Below are positions 15,468-24,581 of a stretch of 64,000 bases of DNA, piece by piece (the stretch's first letter is position 1; each line of letters opens with the position of its first letter). The DNA is from an uncultured Christensenella sp. Its GTDB lineage: Bacteria; Bacillota; Clostridia; Christensenellales; Pumilibacteraceae. Under the pieces are notes generated by a model, which saw nothing but the letters and a program-made list of their open reading frames with translations, was not told the origin of the DNA and made no database searches. Made by a program: the position numbers and the translations under genes. The stretch is from assembly GCA_910585955.1 (NCBI GenBank), contig CAJUGC010000005.1:12462-76461 (forward strand), read 5' to 3'.

Positions 15468-17289
15468 GATGCAAAAAGTGAGTGCTATGACAGACGTAAA
15501 ACTGCGAAAAATACTCTCTCGAGTCGATAAGCCTTCGCGCTACTGCGGCGGCGAGCTAAACACGCCTACAATGAAAGAAAACGCGGAACTTAACTATCTT
15601 TTGTGTTTTCCCGATGTTTACGAAGTGGCGATGTCCAATCTCGGCATTAAAATTTTGTATGGGATTTTGAACAACCGTTCCGATACGAATTGCGAATCGG
15701 CCTATGCTCCGTGGTCGGATATGGCTGCCGTGCTTCGGGAAGAGGACGAGCCGCTGTTTTCCTCGGAAACTCGCCGACCGATGAATGAGTTTGATATTAT
15801 AGGCTTCTCCATGCAGTATGAGTTGTCATATACGGGAATGTTGTATATGCTCGATCTCGGTAAGGTGAAGCTTCTTTCGTGCGAGCGAGGCGAGGGCGAC
15901 CCGATAATTATGGCGGGCGGACCGTGCGTCGTGAACCCGTTGCCGCTCGTGGATTTCGTGGATCTGTTCAGTATCGGAGACGGGGAAAATACTCTCGACG
16001 AGCTGGCTGCTCTGTATGTCGAAAACAAGCGCGCGGGAGGAAGTCGGAGCGACTTTTTGAAAAAGGCTTCGCTCATAGACGGCGTGTATGTGCCTTCTTT
16101 GGGCAAAAAAGGCGTGCGGCGCGCCGTTATATCCGACCTCGATTCCGCCTATTTTCCGACGGCGGCGCAGGTGCCGAATATAGAAGCTGTGCACAATCGC
16201 GCCGTACTCGAGATCTTTCGCGGTTGTACTCGCGGCTGTCGCTTTTGTCAGGCTGGATTTATATATCGACCGGTTCGCGAGCGAAGTATCGAAACCATAG
16301 TAAAGTATTCGAAACAGCTTATCGATAATTGCGGTTTCGACGAAATTTCGCTGTCAAGCCTTTCGACCTGCGACTATCCCGACCTTCGCGGACTTTTAAA
16401 GGAGCTTAAGCCCATAACGGACGGGCGGCGCGTCACAATAGCTCTGCCGTCCACACGCGTCGATTCGTTTGAAGCGGAATTTGTGGAGCAGTCTCGTAAG
16501 GGTTCGCTCACGTTTGCGCCGGAGGCAGGCACTCAACGCCTGCGCGACGTAATAAACAAGAACGTGACCGAAGAGAATATCTTTACGAGTATGCGCAATG
16601 CGTTCGGAAAGGGTTATTCGTCCGTAAAGCTGTATTTTATGATTGGATTGCCGACCGAGACCGACGAAGATCTCTTGGCGATAGCGGATCTCGCAAGCAG
16701 AATAAAAAAAATATATCGAGAGTGCGGAAGCAATAAAAAACGATTGACGATAACCGTTTCCGCATCGACATTCGTGCCGAAGCCTTTTACGCCTTTTCAG
16801 TGGGAGCGGCAGATATCGCGAGAAGAGATAGGGCATAAACAGGAGCTTTTAAAGAGCGCGCTCGGAAAGATCGGAGTAAAGTTTAACTACCACAATTGCG
16901 ATATGTCCGTTCTCGAGGCTGCGTTTGCCCGTGGCGACGAGCGTCTCGGGGCGGTACTGCTTTCCGCTTATGGGAAAGGCTGTGTGTTTGACAGTTGGGG
17001 CGAACTGTTTGATGCGAATAAGTGGTGGGATTCGTTCGCCGAGTGCGGTCTGTCCCCGGAGGAGTTTACGCGCGAATATTCGGAGGACGAAACTCTTGCC
17101 TGGAACTTTATAGACGTCGGTGTCGACGAAGAGTATTTTAAAAGCGAACGGGCAAAGTCGCGCAAAGAGGAAACGACACCCGATTGTCGCGGAAATTGTC
17201 ATCTGTGCGGATTGCAGAAGGCTCGTAAGGAAGCGTTTAAAAACAGTTGCGCGCTTCATTCGAAACGCACGCTTCCCGAAAAGTGCTGA
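15466..17289 (+). CDS. TIGR03960-type radical SAM protein
   Basis: This protein of up to 607 residues carries an N-terminal B12-binding-like region and a radical SAM core whose cluster motif CTRGCRFCQ (C-x3-C-x2-C) lies near residue 255. A second cysteine group, CRGNCHLCG near the C terminus, is family-typical. The family is encoded next to the DUF2344 gene (here 17426) and rng in most Firmicutes; its reaction is not established, with a link to RNA or ribosome maturation suspected from context. The start is either ATG 15466 or, if the promoter at 15439-15467 is real, ATG 15487 (MTDVKLRKIL), which aligns better with family N termini. Confidence 0.88.
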   Translation: MMQKVSAMTDVKLRKILSRVDKPSRYCGGELNTPTMKENAELNYLLCFPDVYEVAMSNLGIKILYGILNNRSDTNCESAYAPWSDMAAVLREEDEPLFSSETRRPMNEFDIIGFSMQYELSYTGMLYMLDLGKVKLLSCERGEGDPIIMAGGPCVVNPLPLVDFVDLFSIGDGENTLDELAALYVENKRAGGSRSDFLKKASLIDGVYVPSLGKKGVRRAVISDLDSAYFPTAAQVPNIEAVHNRAVLEIFRGCTRGCRFCQAGFIYRPVRERSIETIVKYSKQLIDNCGFDEISLSSLSTCDYPDLRGLLKELKPITDGRRVTIALPSTRVDSFEAEFVEQSRKGSLTFAPEAGTQRLRDVINKNVTEENIFTSMRNAFGKGYSSVKLYFMIGLPTETDEDLLAIADLASRIKKIYRECGSNKKRLTITVSASTFVPKPFTPFQWERQISREEIGHKQELLKSALGKIGVKFNYHNCDMSVLEAAFARGDERLGAVLLSAYGKGCVFDSWGELFDANKWWDSFAECGLSPEEFTREYSEDETLAWNFIDVGVDEEYFKSERAKSRKEETTPDCRGNCHLCGLQKARKEAFKNSCALHSKRTLPEKC

Positions 17290-17336
17290 CGGCATAAGAT
17301 AGCGGAGGACAAACTTTTACAAAAGATAAAAATCGC

Positions 17337-17365
17337 TTGTATTTTCGGTGCGTATATGTTATACT
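17337..17365 (+). promoter_or_regulatory. Promoter of the DUF2344 gene
   Basis: TTGTAT (17337-17342) and TATACT (17360-17365) are 17 nt apart. The predicted start lies about 50 nt before the ATG at 17426, just ahead of a hairpin. Confidence 0.6.
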
Positions 17366-17372
17366 GTAAAAT

Positions 17373-17397
17373 AAGGGGACTTAAAAGAGTCCTTTTG
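17373..17397 (+). terminator. Small leader hairpin with T-rich tail, possible attenuator
   Basis: AAGGGGACT pairs with AGTCCTTTT (one G-T pair), followed by GTTGT. Lying at about +2 to +25 of the predicted transcript, it could attenuate the downstream gene, or simply terminate read-through from the upstream radical SAM gene. Confidence 0.45.
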
Positions 17398-17425
17398 TTG
17401 TATGTTTGCGAGGAGGCATGGCGCA

Positions 17426-18067
17426 ATGATACTTTGTAAATTTACGAAAATCGACAGCGCCGTTTATACCCCGCACCTCGATTTGCTGCGAGAAATGGGG
17501 CGAGCAGTGCGCCGGGCAAACCTAAACGTGCGTTTTTCGGAAGGTTTCAATCCGCATATGCTGTTGTTCTTTTCTCAGCCTCTTCCGTTGGGACTTGCGA
17601 GCACTGCGGAATATTTTTGTGCCGACAGCGACGAAGACCCGAGCGTATTTGCCGACGGGCTTAACAAAAAGCTTCCGCGTGGCGTGCGCATACTGTCGGC
17701 GGTGCGATGCGAAAAAGCGTCGGTTCACTCGGAAATAAGCCATGCGGAATACCGCTTTAAATCCGAAAAAGAGTTGTCGAATGAGGCTATTAAAAGTATT
17801 ATGTCACGCACAACTCTCGAAATTCCCGTAAAAACCAAGAAGGGAATGGCAAATTCCGATGTTCGCGCGAGATTGTACTCGCTTGTAAAAGATCGAGCGG
17901 ACGTGTTGGCGGTCTTGGGTTGCGGAACGGAAAATTTGCGAGCCGACTCTTTCGGAAACTACTTGTGTTCCGAATTCGATCTCGGCGAATACGCAGTAAC
18001 AAAAGAAAGGTCGTTTATTTCCAAAGACGGCGCGTTAAAAACCGTCGACGAAGTATACGGACTATAG
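17426..18067 (+). CDS. DUF2344 / TIGR03936 family protein
   Basis: This 213-residue protein starts at ATG 17426, with GGAGG about 9 nt upstream; an in-frame ATG at 17402 lies before that ribosome site. It begins MILCKFTKIDSAVYTPHLDLLREMGRAVRRA and contains the family hallmark RFSEGFNPHMLLFFSQPLPLGLAS. This small family nearly always accompanies the TIGR03960 radical SAM protein, sometimes fused to it, and is thought to act with it. The RNA-binding-like fold (alpha/beta, first 90 residues) and rng next door suggest RNA-related work; no reaction is proven. Confidence 0.85.
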   Translation: MILCKFTKIDSAVYTPHLDLLREMGRAVRRANLNVRFSEGFNPHMLLFFSQPLPLGLASTAEYFCADSDEDPSVFADGLNKKLPRGVRILSAVRCEKASVHSEISHAEYRFKSEKELSNEAIKSIMSRTTLEIPVKTKKGMANSDVRARLYSLVKDRADVLAVLGCGTENLRADSFGNYLCSEFDLGEYAVTKERSFISKDGALKTVDEVYGL

Positions 18068-18156
18068 TTTGATCGGTCGATTTCCTCACTTACCTGCGAG
18101 CAGTACCCGATAAAGAGGCGAATATATAAAAACAAGGTATAGGACATAATAGACGA

Positions 18157-19659
18157 GTGAAGAGTCAGATTCTGATAGACGTAGACAGCTATATGTCGTC
18201 CGTTTCCCTTTTGGAAGACGGGCGGCTTAAAGAGTACTATGTCGAATATAAAGATTCAAACCGTTTGACGGGTAACATCTATAAGGGCAGAGTGGTCAAT
18301 GTTCTTCAAGGGCTCGAAACCGCGTTTGTCGATTTCGGAATGGAAAGAAATGGCTTTCTTGCCGTAAACGAGGCGCTTGTCCATCGCTCGGTGCTGTCGG
18401 ATTCGGGCAAAATGCCGAGCAAGCTCGACGTGAAAACGGGCGATTTTATTATGGTGCAGGTCACGAAAGAGGAGACCGGGCTTAAAGGCGCGCGCCTCAC
18501 GGCGAACGTCTCGCTTCCGGGGCGCTATTTGGTCTATCTTCCCAAGCTTGACTTTGTCGGAGTGTCCAATAAGATAGCCGACGAATCCGAGCGGAAGCGG
18601 CTTATGGCATTGCTTGAAAAGCTAAAGCCTGACGGGGGCGGCTTTATTGCCCGCACCGCTTCCCGCGAAGCGAAGAAGCAGGATATTGTCGACGAGGCCC
18701 GCAGGCTTCAAAAAGAGTTTGACGAGATATGCTCTTCCTTCGATGCTTCGGAGGGCGTGGGGCTTATTCACAGCGAGGGCGGACTTATAGTGCGTACCGT
18801 TCGCGACATGATTTCTACGTCGGTGGAGTCGGTGATATGCAACGATCGCCGCGTCTTTCTCGAGGTCAGAGAGGTGCTCGGGAAAGTCAATCCGCGCTTT
18901 AACGAGAAAGTCAAATATTTCGAGAGCGATTACGATATGAGCGAAGTTTTCGGCGTGCTCGGCGAAGTGGATAAACTGCTCGAGCATAAGGTCGCGCTTC
19001 CGGGAGGAGGTACGCTCGTAATAGATCATACCGAAGCTCTCACTGCCATAGACGTCAATACGGGTCGGTTTCTCGGCGACGACAATAGTCGCGAAAATAC
19101 GGTTTACCGCACGAATATAGAGGCTGCCGTCGAAATTGCTCGGCAATTGCGGCTTCGCAACATAGGCGGGATAATCATAATAGATTTCATAGATATGTCG
19201 GACGAAAAGCACCGCAACGCAGTGGTCGAAGCTTTGCGCAAGGAAATGATGTTCGACAGAACCAAGACGCGCGTCCTCGAAATGTCGGAACTCGGTCTTG
19301 TCGAGGTGACGCGCAAAAAGACGGGGCATGAAATAGGCGATATTCTTCTCACGTCCTGCCCGTATTGCGGCGGAAGCGCACACACTCATTCGGGCGACTA
19401 TATCGCGAAAAAAATAAAGGCGAGACTCATGCGGATGTTTGCCGACGGTGAGTACAGCGGGGCTTCCGTGACCCTAAGTCCCACGGTACTCGAACATATA
19501 GGTTCGAGCGGATTTTTCAGCCGGATATTGACGGGGCAATGGAGCGACAAGCGCGTATATCTTGTGCCGGACGAAAAGCTTTCTCCGTCCGAGTTTAAAA
19601 TAATGGCTCATAAGAGCGATGTGATATCCGTGCCGATAACTGCCAAATTACTCTATTAA
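18157..19659 (+). CDS. rng: Ribonuclease E/G family protein (RNase G-like)
   Basis: This 500-residue endoribonuclease processes 16S rRNA 5' ends and degrades mRNA. Motifs visible are an S1 domain (about residues 30-125: NIYKGRVVNVLQGLETAFVDFG), the RNase H-like and 5'-sensor region, the DNase I-like catalytic part with VIDHTEALTAIDVNTGRFLG and GGIIIIDFIDM carrying the metal-binding Asp residues, and the zinc-link CPYCGG. The start is GTG with only a weak purine-rich tract upstream. In related genomes rplU-rpmA follow; here a glycoside hydrolase does, so the conserved block ends at this gene. Confidence 0.9.
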   Translation: MKSQILIDVDSYMSSVSLLEDGRLKEYYVEYKDSNRLTGNIYKGRVVNVLQGLETAFVDFGMERNGFLAVNEALVHRSVLSDSGKMPSKLDVKTGDFIMVQVTKEETGLKGARLTANVSLPGRYLVYLPKLDFVGVSNKIADESERKRLMALLEKLKPDGGGFIARTASREAKKQDIVDEARRLQKEFDEICSSFDASEGVGLIHSEGGLIVRTVRDMISTSVESVICNDRRVFLEVREVLGKVNPRFNEKVKYFESDYDMSEVFGVLGEVDKLLEHKVALPGGGTLVIDHTEALTAIDVNTGRFLGDDNSRENTVYRTNIEAAVEIARQLRLRNIGGIIIIDFIDMSDEKHRNAVVEALRKEMMFDRTKTRVLEMSELGLVEVTRKKTGHEIGDILLTSCPYCGGSAHTHSGDYIAKKIKARLMRMFADGEYSGASVTLSPTVLEHIGSSGFFSRILTGQWSDKRVYLVPDEKLSPSEFKIMAHKSDVISVPITAKLLY

Positions 19660-19682
19660 ACGCGCAAAAAATTATACTATGT

Positions 19683-19707
19683 GTGACATAAATAATCGAT
19701 TTGTCAC
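19683..19707. promoter_or_regulatory. Inverted repeat upstream of the glycoside hydrolase
   Basis: GTGACA (19683-19688) and TGTCAC (19702-19707) form a 13-nt-spaced inverted repeat about 35 nt before the ATG at 19743. It could be an operator for the hydrolase gene; no regulator can be named. Confidence 0.3.
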
Positions 19708-19742
19708 GCATTATGCAAAAAAATGCGGCGAGGTGAAGAAAT

Positions 19743-21959
19743 ATGAGATACATAAATAAAGAATACGGCTTCACTTTCCGACCGCCGTTCTTCGATAAAT
19801 TTTACGAAGAAAAACCGGAAGGTCCGCCGATAAGCGAATCCAATTTTCCGAACAGATATATGCAGGGCGTCGGATACGACTATACTGCGATAAACGGCGC
19901 TATGCTTGTCGGCAAACACGGATCTCTTTGGGGGATAAAAGTCAGTTACTTTCTCGGTAATAAGTGGTACGACAACGACGACTTTATTTTGAATATGGCG
20001 TCGTCTTGCGCCGGGACGGCGGACGGAAGCTATGCTCGCTTTTCGAGCGGTCCGCTGTCCGTCAATTGGGTCAAGCACAACGAGCAGTCTCTCCTTGTTC
20101 GCGTGTCGGCGAAGCGAAAACTGCGGGTGCGCGTGGTGTTTTATCCGTGCTACGATTTTCTCGGCGAGCTGTCTATCGAAGGCTCGTTCGTCAAGGGCAG
20201 AAGCCCTTATATGGGCATAATCGGCGGCAATGTGTCGCTTACCGACGGTTGCGCGGTCTATCGCGACCGCTATCAGGTTATTCTCGACGACCGTCCCGAG
20301 CGTGAATTTTTCATGGCTCAAGCGCTGTCCAAGCCGTCGGATTCGGCGAACGGCGCGTTTAATGAAGCCATAATGGAGTTTGTCATAAACAAGAATCAGC
20401 CGAGCGTATACCTGTATGCCGCAGTAGGAGACGAAGATATCTTCGATATCGAAGTGCCGCGCATAGACAAGATAATCAAGCAGATAGAGACGGCGGAACT
20501 TCGGTACGGCGTAAATAAGACCATGGGCGCTGGCGTGCTCGGCGGACCTGTGGAAAAGATGTTGAACTCCGTGTTGTGGTCTCGTATCTACTATCCGTAT
20601 CTTATGACCGACATATATTCTCCTTGTCGTGCCACGCTCGACAATAATTTCGACATCGACGGTACCGAAGTCAATTGCGCGGCTCTTTTGGGGGCGGTGG
20701 CGGGAGTCGATAAGGCGCTCGCTCAGCTCGAATATACGTCCGAGGATAAGATAATGGCGGTGCTCTCGATGTGGCACATTTTTTCGCGAACGAGCGAAAA
20801 GTCGAGCGTGCTCGGACTGTATAAAAAGTTTAAATCGCTGTATCCGCCCGTATCGTCGCTTGTCGTCGCCGATCCCGACAAAAACGAAGTCGCATATAAA
20901 TGGGAAGATTCGCCGCTCAAGGAAAAGTATGCGCCTTCCGCTATGTACAGCCTCGACTTGTCGTGTCTGAAACTTCTTGCGTTCGATATACTCAGGCGAG
21001 TCGCTCTTTATTTCGATTTCCCCGAACATAAAAAGTACGACAAGGCTTGTGGTGAAATGATCCAACTCCTAAACGATACGTTCTGGAACGAAGGCGTCGG
21101 ACTTTATATGAACAGGTATGTAATGGGGCAATGGGGGCGCAGCTACGGCGCTACGAGCTTCTATCCGCTCATAGCCGGCGCTGTTGATACGCAACAGAAG
21201 CTTTCCAAGCTCGTGAATTCCCTTACCGATCCGCGCAAGTTTTGGGGCAAATACGTCGTGCCGACGCTGTCTGTGGACAATCCCGAATACGGCAGACGGG
21301 GCAAGCCGAACAATAACGGCTATCGCGAGCCGCCATATCTTCTTTGGCGCGGAAGCATAGTTCCGTATGTCGACTATATCATATACCACGGGTTGTGCCG
21401 TTACGGTTTGGACGACATAGCCGGTCAAATGGCGCTGAAAAGCGCAAAGCTTTGGGCGGACAACGAAAGCGACAACGTCGTCAATTATTCTGTTTACCTC
21501 CCGACCGGAAAGCGCGTGAAGTCGAAGAATTATCTTTCGGCAAACGGAAATATGCTTGCGCTTATAGGTATGCAGGAACTTATAGATCTCGAATATTTCC
21601 GCAACGATTTAAAGACCGAGTCTCTGCGTTTCGGGACGTTTGTCGAGGGAAACAACTCGCTTTCGAATGTGCGGCTTCATTCGCGCTCTTACAGTATAGA
21701 CGTAAACGATACGTCTACGATTTTGATGGCGGACAACGTAAAACTTTTCAAGGGCGAGGGAGGGAAATTTGTCGTCAGAAACTTCATAGAGACCAAGACG
21801 GGCTGCGAGTTTCTCATAGACGCCCGAGCAAACATAACTATAAACTTAAGCGTGCCCGACAAGACGGACAAAAAGGTCACGAAGTATTTCTTTATTGTGC
21901 CTTACGGGAAATCCAAAGTCGTTGCCGAGGGCGGAATGGTCAATATCCGACCTGTCTGA
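19743..21959 (+). CDS. GH63/MGH1-like (alpha/alpha)6 glycoside hydrolase
   Basis: This 738-residue cytoplasmic protein has no signal peptide. The N-terminal about 230 residues are beta-rich; the central and C-terminal region (about 260-640) shows the clan GH-G signature: an FDIDGTEVNCAALLGAVAGV helix, FWNEGVGLYMNRYVMGQWGRSYGATSFYPLIAG, then FWGKYVVPTLSVDNPEY and PYLLWRGSIVPYVDYIIYHGL. Relatives cleave alpha-glucosides (GH63 processing glucosidase, mannosylglycerate hydrolase). A C-terminal beta-sandwich (about 645-738) closes the protein. GAGGTGA precedes the ATG. Substrate is unknown; the catalytic acids would have to be assigned by alignment. Confidence 0.75.
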   Translation: MRYINKEYGFTFRPPFFDKFYEEKPEGPPISESNFPNRYMQGVGYDYTAINGAMLVGKHGSLWGIKVSYFLGNKWYDNDDFILNMASSCAGTADGSYARFSSGPLSVNWVKHNEQSLLVRVSAKRKLRVRVVFYPCYDFLGELSIEGSFVKGRSPYMGIIGGNVSLTDGCAVYRDRYQVILDDRPEREFFMAQALSKPSDSANGAFNEAIMEFVINKNQPSVYLYAAVGDEDIFDIEVPRIDKIIKQIETAELRYGVNKTMGAGVLGGPVEKMLNSVLWSRIYYPYLMTDIYSPCRATLDNNFDIDGTEVNCAALLGAVAGVDKALAQLEYTSEDKIMAVLSMWHIFSRTSEKSSVLGLYKKFKSLYPPVSSLVVADPDKNEVAYKWEDSPLKEKYAPSAMYSLDLSCLKLLAFDILRRVALYFDFPEHKKYDKACGEMIQLLNDTFWNEGVGLYMNRYVMGQWGRSYGATSFYPLIAGAVDTQQKLSKLVNSLTDPRKFWGKYVVPTLSVDNPEYGRRGKPNNNGYREPPYLLWRGSIVPYVDYIIYHGLCRYGLDDIAGQMALKSAKLWADNESDNVVNYSVYLPTGKRVKSKNYLSANGNMLALIGMQELIDLEYFRNDLKTESLRFGTFVEGNNSLSNVRLHSRSYSIDVNDTSTILMADNVKLFKGEGGKFVVRNFIETKTGCEFLIDARANITINLSVPDKTDKKVTKYFFIVPYGKSKVVAEGGMVNIRPV

Positions 21960-22365
21960 GGCGTCGCGTTTAAATAATGTGGAACCGAAGAAAATCGCAG
22001 ATACGCGTAGCTGTTTTTAAATTTAAGAGCGTTTCCGAAAAGAGGGGAATTTTTCATATAAAAAAATATCCTCTTCTATCCGCAACAACGAATAGGAGAG
22101 GAATTTTATATACTCAAGGTTAAAGCTACTGTGGCTTTAACCTCGATAAAAAATCATTACATTCATACCAATCGTCTTAAAACTTGAAGTCAAAACCGTT
22201 ATTAACTTTTTCCTTGTACTCATAGCTTGCTCCGTTTTTGCCTTCTGTATACATAAAAATTCGAATTTGTTTGCACTATGCTACGCATAACATCTTAAAA
22301 TTCACAAACTATGCCACGCATAATATGATTTTTTTCACATCAAGCGAAACCCAATCCCTCATAAT
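21960..22365. other. Gene-free spacer with hairpin and short direct repeats
   Basis: GGTTAAAGC (22119-22127) pairs with GCTTTAACC (to about 22142), a terminator-like hairpin followed by ATAAAAAATC. Two 20-nt near-repeats containing CTATGCYACGCATAA lie at 22274-22293 and 22307-22326. No reading frame with a ribosome site is seen. Confidence 0.5.
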
Positions 22366-22427
22366 GCCTTCCCTTGTCAGGGAAGGTGGCAACCCGCAGA
22401 GACGAAGTCGAACGGGTTGACGGAAGA
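22366..22427. repeat. Dispersed repeat of the CCTTCCCTTG..AGGGAAGG family
   Basis: CTTCCCTTGTCAGGGAAG forms a hairpin; the rest (CCCGCAGAGACG..CGGGTTGACGG) parallels 9791-9855. It lies 19 nt before a GGCTCCCC-family copy. Confidence 0.7.
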
Positions 22428-22445
22428 GTAGAGCCTTATAAAAAC

Positions 22446-22496
22446 GGCTCCCCTTAGTAAGGGGAGCTGTCTGCGAAGCAGACTGAGGGGATTGTC
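22446..22496. repeat. Dispersed repeat of the GGCTCCCC..GGGGAGC family
   Basis: GCTCCCCTTA..TAAGGGGAGC is followed by GTCTGC..GCAGAC and TGAGGGGATTGTC. The second stem differs from the other copies (GTCTGC/GCAGAC against GTCGCC/GGCGAC) yet still pairs, a compensatory change suggesting the fold is maintained. Confidence 0.8.
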
Positions 22497-22586
22497 TGTC
22501 AAAGGACTTATGGGATTGTCCGTCAATCGCCTTACTCTCTTTTTCCCTCGCTCGTCGCAAATATAATTCCTCAAAAACAACGACAT

Positions 22587-22617
22587 AAAAAAAGCGGCTT
22601 CTCTCGGAAACCGCTTT
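22587..22617 (-). terminator. Intrinsic terminator of groEL
   Basis: On the minus strand AAAGCGG and CCGCTTT (22611-22617 and 22591-22597) pair, with TTTC/GAAG extending inward, and a run of T follows. It lies about 27 nt after the groEL stop. Confidence 0.85.
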
Positions 22618-22643
22618 GCGTAATTTCAATCCGTATTTTCGGC

Positions 22644-24275
22644 TTAATACATTCCGCCCATGCCGCCGCCCATACCTCCGCCTGCAGCAGGCTCGGGTTC
22701 GGGAATATCTGCGACCACACTTTCGGTCGTGAGCAGGGTGGAAGCTACGGAAGCCGCATTCTGAAGAGCGGAACGTGTGACCTTCGTCGGGTCGATTATG
22801 CCCTTAGCCACCATGTCGACATACTCGTTGTTGAGGGCGTCGTAGCCGTATCCCTGTTTGTTCTTCGTGAGAATCTTGTCGATAACGACGCCGCCGTCCA
22901 CGCCTGCGTTTACCGCAATCTGCTTAATGGGCTCTTCGAGAGCCTTAAGCACTATGCGTGCGCCTGTCTGTTCGTCGCCGTCAAGCGTTTCGATAAGCTC
23001 TTTGACTGCGGGGATAGCGGACAGAAGAGCAACGCCGCCGCCGGGAACGATACCTTCTTCGACTGCCGCGCGGGTAGCCGCAAGAGCGTCCTCTATGCGG
23101 AGCTTCTTTTCTTTCATCTCGACTTCGGTAGCCGCACCGACGTTTACGACCGCAACGCCGCCCGCAAGTTTTGCGAGACGCTCGGCGAGCTTTTCTTTGT
23201 CGTAATCGGAAGTCGTAACTTCCATCTGCGAGCGAATGGATTTGATTCTCGCCTTGATGTCGGCGCTGTTGCCGCCGCCTTCGACGATGGTCGTGTTTTC
23301 CTTATCGACTTTGACCTGCTTAGCCTTGCCGAGCATATCGATCGTCGCGTCCTTAAGCTCTATGCCGGTCTCCTCGCTGATGACGGTGCCGCCCGTAAGC
23401 ACGGCGATGTCCTTAAGCATTTCCTTGCGTCTGTCGCCGAAACCGGGAGCTTTTACGGCGACACAGTTGAATGTGCCGCGGAGTTTGTTGACGACAAGCG
23501 TTGCAAGAGCTTCGCTTTCGATGTCGTCCGCGATTATGAGGAGTTTAGCCGCGCGCTGAACCACCTGTTCCAGAACGGGGAGGATCTCCTGAATGTTGCT
23601 TATCTTCTTGTCCGTGATGAGGATAAGCGGATTGTCGAGTACGGCTTCCATCTTGTCGTTGTCCGTAACCATGTACGCCGAAGCATAGCCGCGGTCGAAC
23701 TGCATACCCTCTACGACGGAAAGGTTGGTATCCATCGTCTTGGACTCTTCGATGGTTATGACGCCGTCCTTGCCGACTTTGTCCATAGCGTCTGCGATGA
23801 GCTTGCCGACTTTGTCGTCGCCCGCCGAAATGGAAGCAACTTGACCGATCGCCTTGGAATCGGAAACGGGCTTACTGATGCTTTTAAGGTGAGCTACCGC
23901 CTTTTCGGTAGCCGAGCTTATGCCTTTTTTGACGATAATGGGGTTCGCACCCGCAGCGACGTTTTTAAGTCCCTCGCGTATTATCGCCTGAGCAAGCACG
24001 CAAGCCGTTGTCGTGCCGTCGCCTGCAACGTCGTTCGTCTTTGTCGAAACCTCTTTGACGAGCTGTGCTCCCATGTTCTCGAACGCGTCCTCGAGTTCGA
24101 TTTCCTTTGCAATCGTCACGCCGTCGTTAGTGATGAGGGGAGCGCCGTACTTTTTGCCGAGAACGACGTTTCTGCCTTTCGGTCCGAGCGTGATTTTAAC
24201 GGTGTCGGCAAGCGTGTTTACGCCCGCTTCGAGAGCCTTTCTCGCTTCTTCGCCCGTTTTGATCTGTTTAGCCAT
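22644..24275 (-). CDS. groEL: Chaperonin GroEL
   Basis: This 543-residue 60-kDa chaperonin forms the double-ring ATP-driven folding chamber with GroES. It starts MAKQIKTGEEARKALEAGVN and carries the nucleotide-binding LGPKGRNVVL and GDGTTTACVLAQ segments, the apical PLILITDKKISNIQEILPVLEQV, VAVVNVGAATEVEMKEKK, and ends with the Gly-Met-rich tail GGGMGGGMGGMY. Length and termini are standard. GGAGG lies before the ATG; groES is 21 nt upstream on the same strand, so the pair is an operon ending in the terminator at 22587-22617. Confidence 0.98.
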   Translation of the reverse strand: MAKQIKTGEEARKALEAGVNTLADTVKITLGPKGRNVVLGKKYGAPLITNDGVTIAKEIELEDAFENMGAQLVKEVSTKTNDVAGDGTTTACVLAQAIIREGLKNVAAGANPIIVKKGISSATEKAVAHLKSISKPVSDSKAIGQVASISAGDDKVGKLIADAMDKVGKDGVITIEESKTMDTNLSVVEGMQFDRGYASAYMVTDNDKMEAVLDNPLILITDKKISNIQEILPVLEQVVQRAAKLLIIADDIESEALATLVVNKLRGTFNCVAVKAPGFGDRRKEMLKDIAVLTGGTVISEETGIELKDATIDMLGKAKQVKVDKENTTIVEGGGNSADIKARIKSIRSQMEVTTSDYDKEKLAERLAKLAGGVAVVNVGAATEVEMKEKKLRIEDALAATRAAVEEGIVPGGGVALLSAIPAVKELIETLDGDEQTGARIVLKALEEPIKQIAVNAGVDGGVVIDKILTKNKQGYGYDALNNEYVDMVAKGIIDPTKVTRSALQNAASVASTLLTTESVVADIPEPEPAAGGGMGGGMGGMY

Positions 24276-24296
24276 AGTTTAAATGCCTCCTTTAAC

Positions 24297-24581
24297 TTAT
24301 TCTATCACGGCGAGTACGTCGGACTGTCTCATGATTGTGACGTCTTTGCCGTCCACCTTGAATTCGCTGCCCGCATATTTCGAGCAAAGCACCTTGTCGC
24401 CGACCTTCACCTGAATGACTACGTCTTTGCCGTCCACGTTTCCGCCGGGACCTACTGCGATGACTTTCGCCATCTGGGGCTTTTCCTGGTCTTTTGCAAG
24501 AAGAACGATTCCGCTTTTGGTCTTTTCTTCCGCTTCGACCGGTTCGACGACTATTCTGTCAAATAAGGGTCTGATTTTCAT
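24297..24581 (-). CDS. groES: Co-chaperonin GroES
   Basis: The ATG at 24581 follows AGGAGG at normal spacing and gives the usual 94 residues beginning MKIRPLFDRIVVEPVEAEEK; an in-frame ATG at 24611 lies before that ribosome site. The mobile loop EEKTKSGIVLLAKDQEKPQ and the roof strand are intact. It caps the GroEL ring. No CIRCE inverted repeat (TTAGCACTC/GAGTGCTAA) is visible upstream. A possible minus-strand promoter lies near 24636-24668 (TTGCAA with a CATAAT-like -10), spacing not ideal. Confidence 0.97.
   Translation of the reverse strand: MKIRPLFDRIVVEPVEAEEKTKSGIVLLAKDQEKPQMAKVIAVGPGGNVDGKDVVIQVKVGDKVLCSKYAGSEFKVDGKDVTIMRQSDVLAVIE

Noticed and set aside
19704..21065. 453-residue minus-strand frame opposite the glycoside hydrolase
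   Set aside because: Antisense shadow with no Shine-Dalgarno and no recognisable motif; the + strand protein has clear GH63-type signatures.
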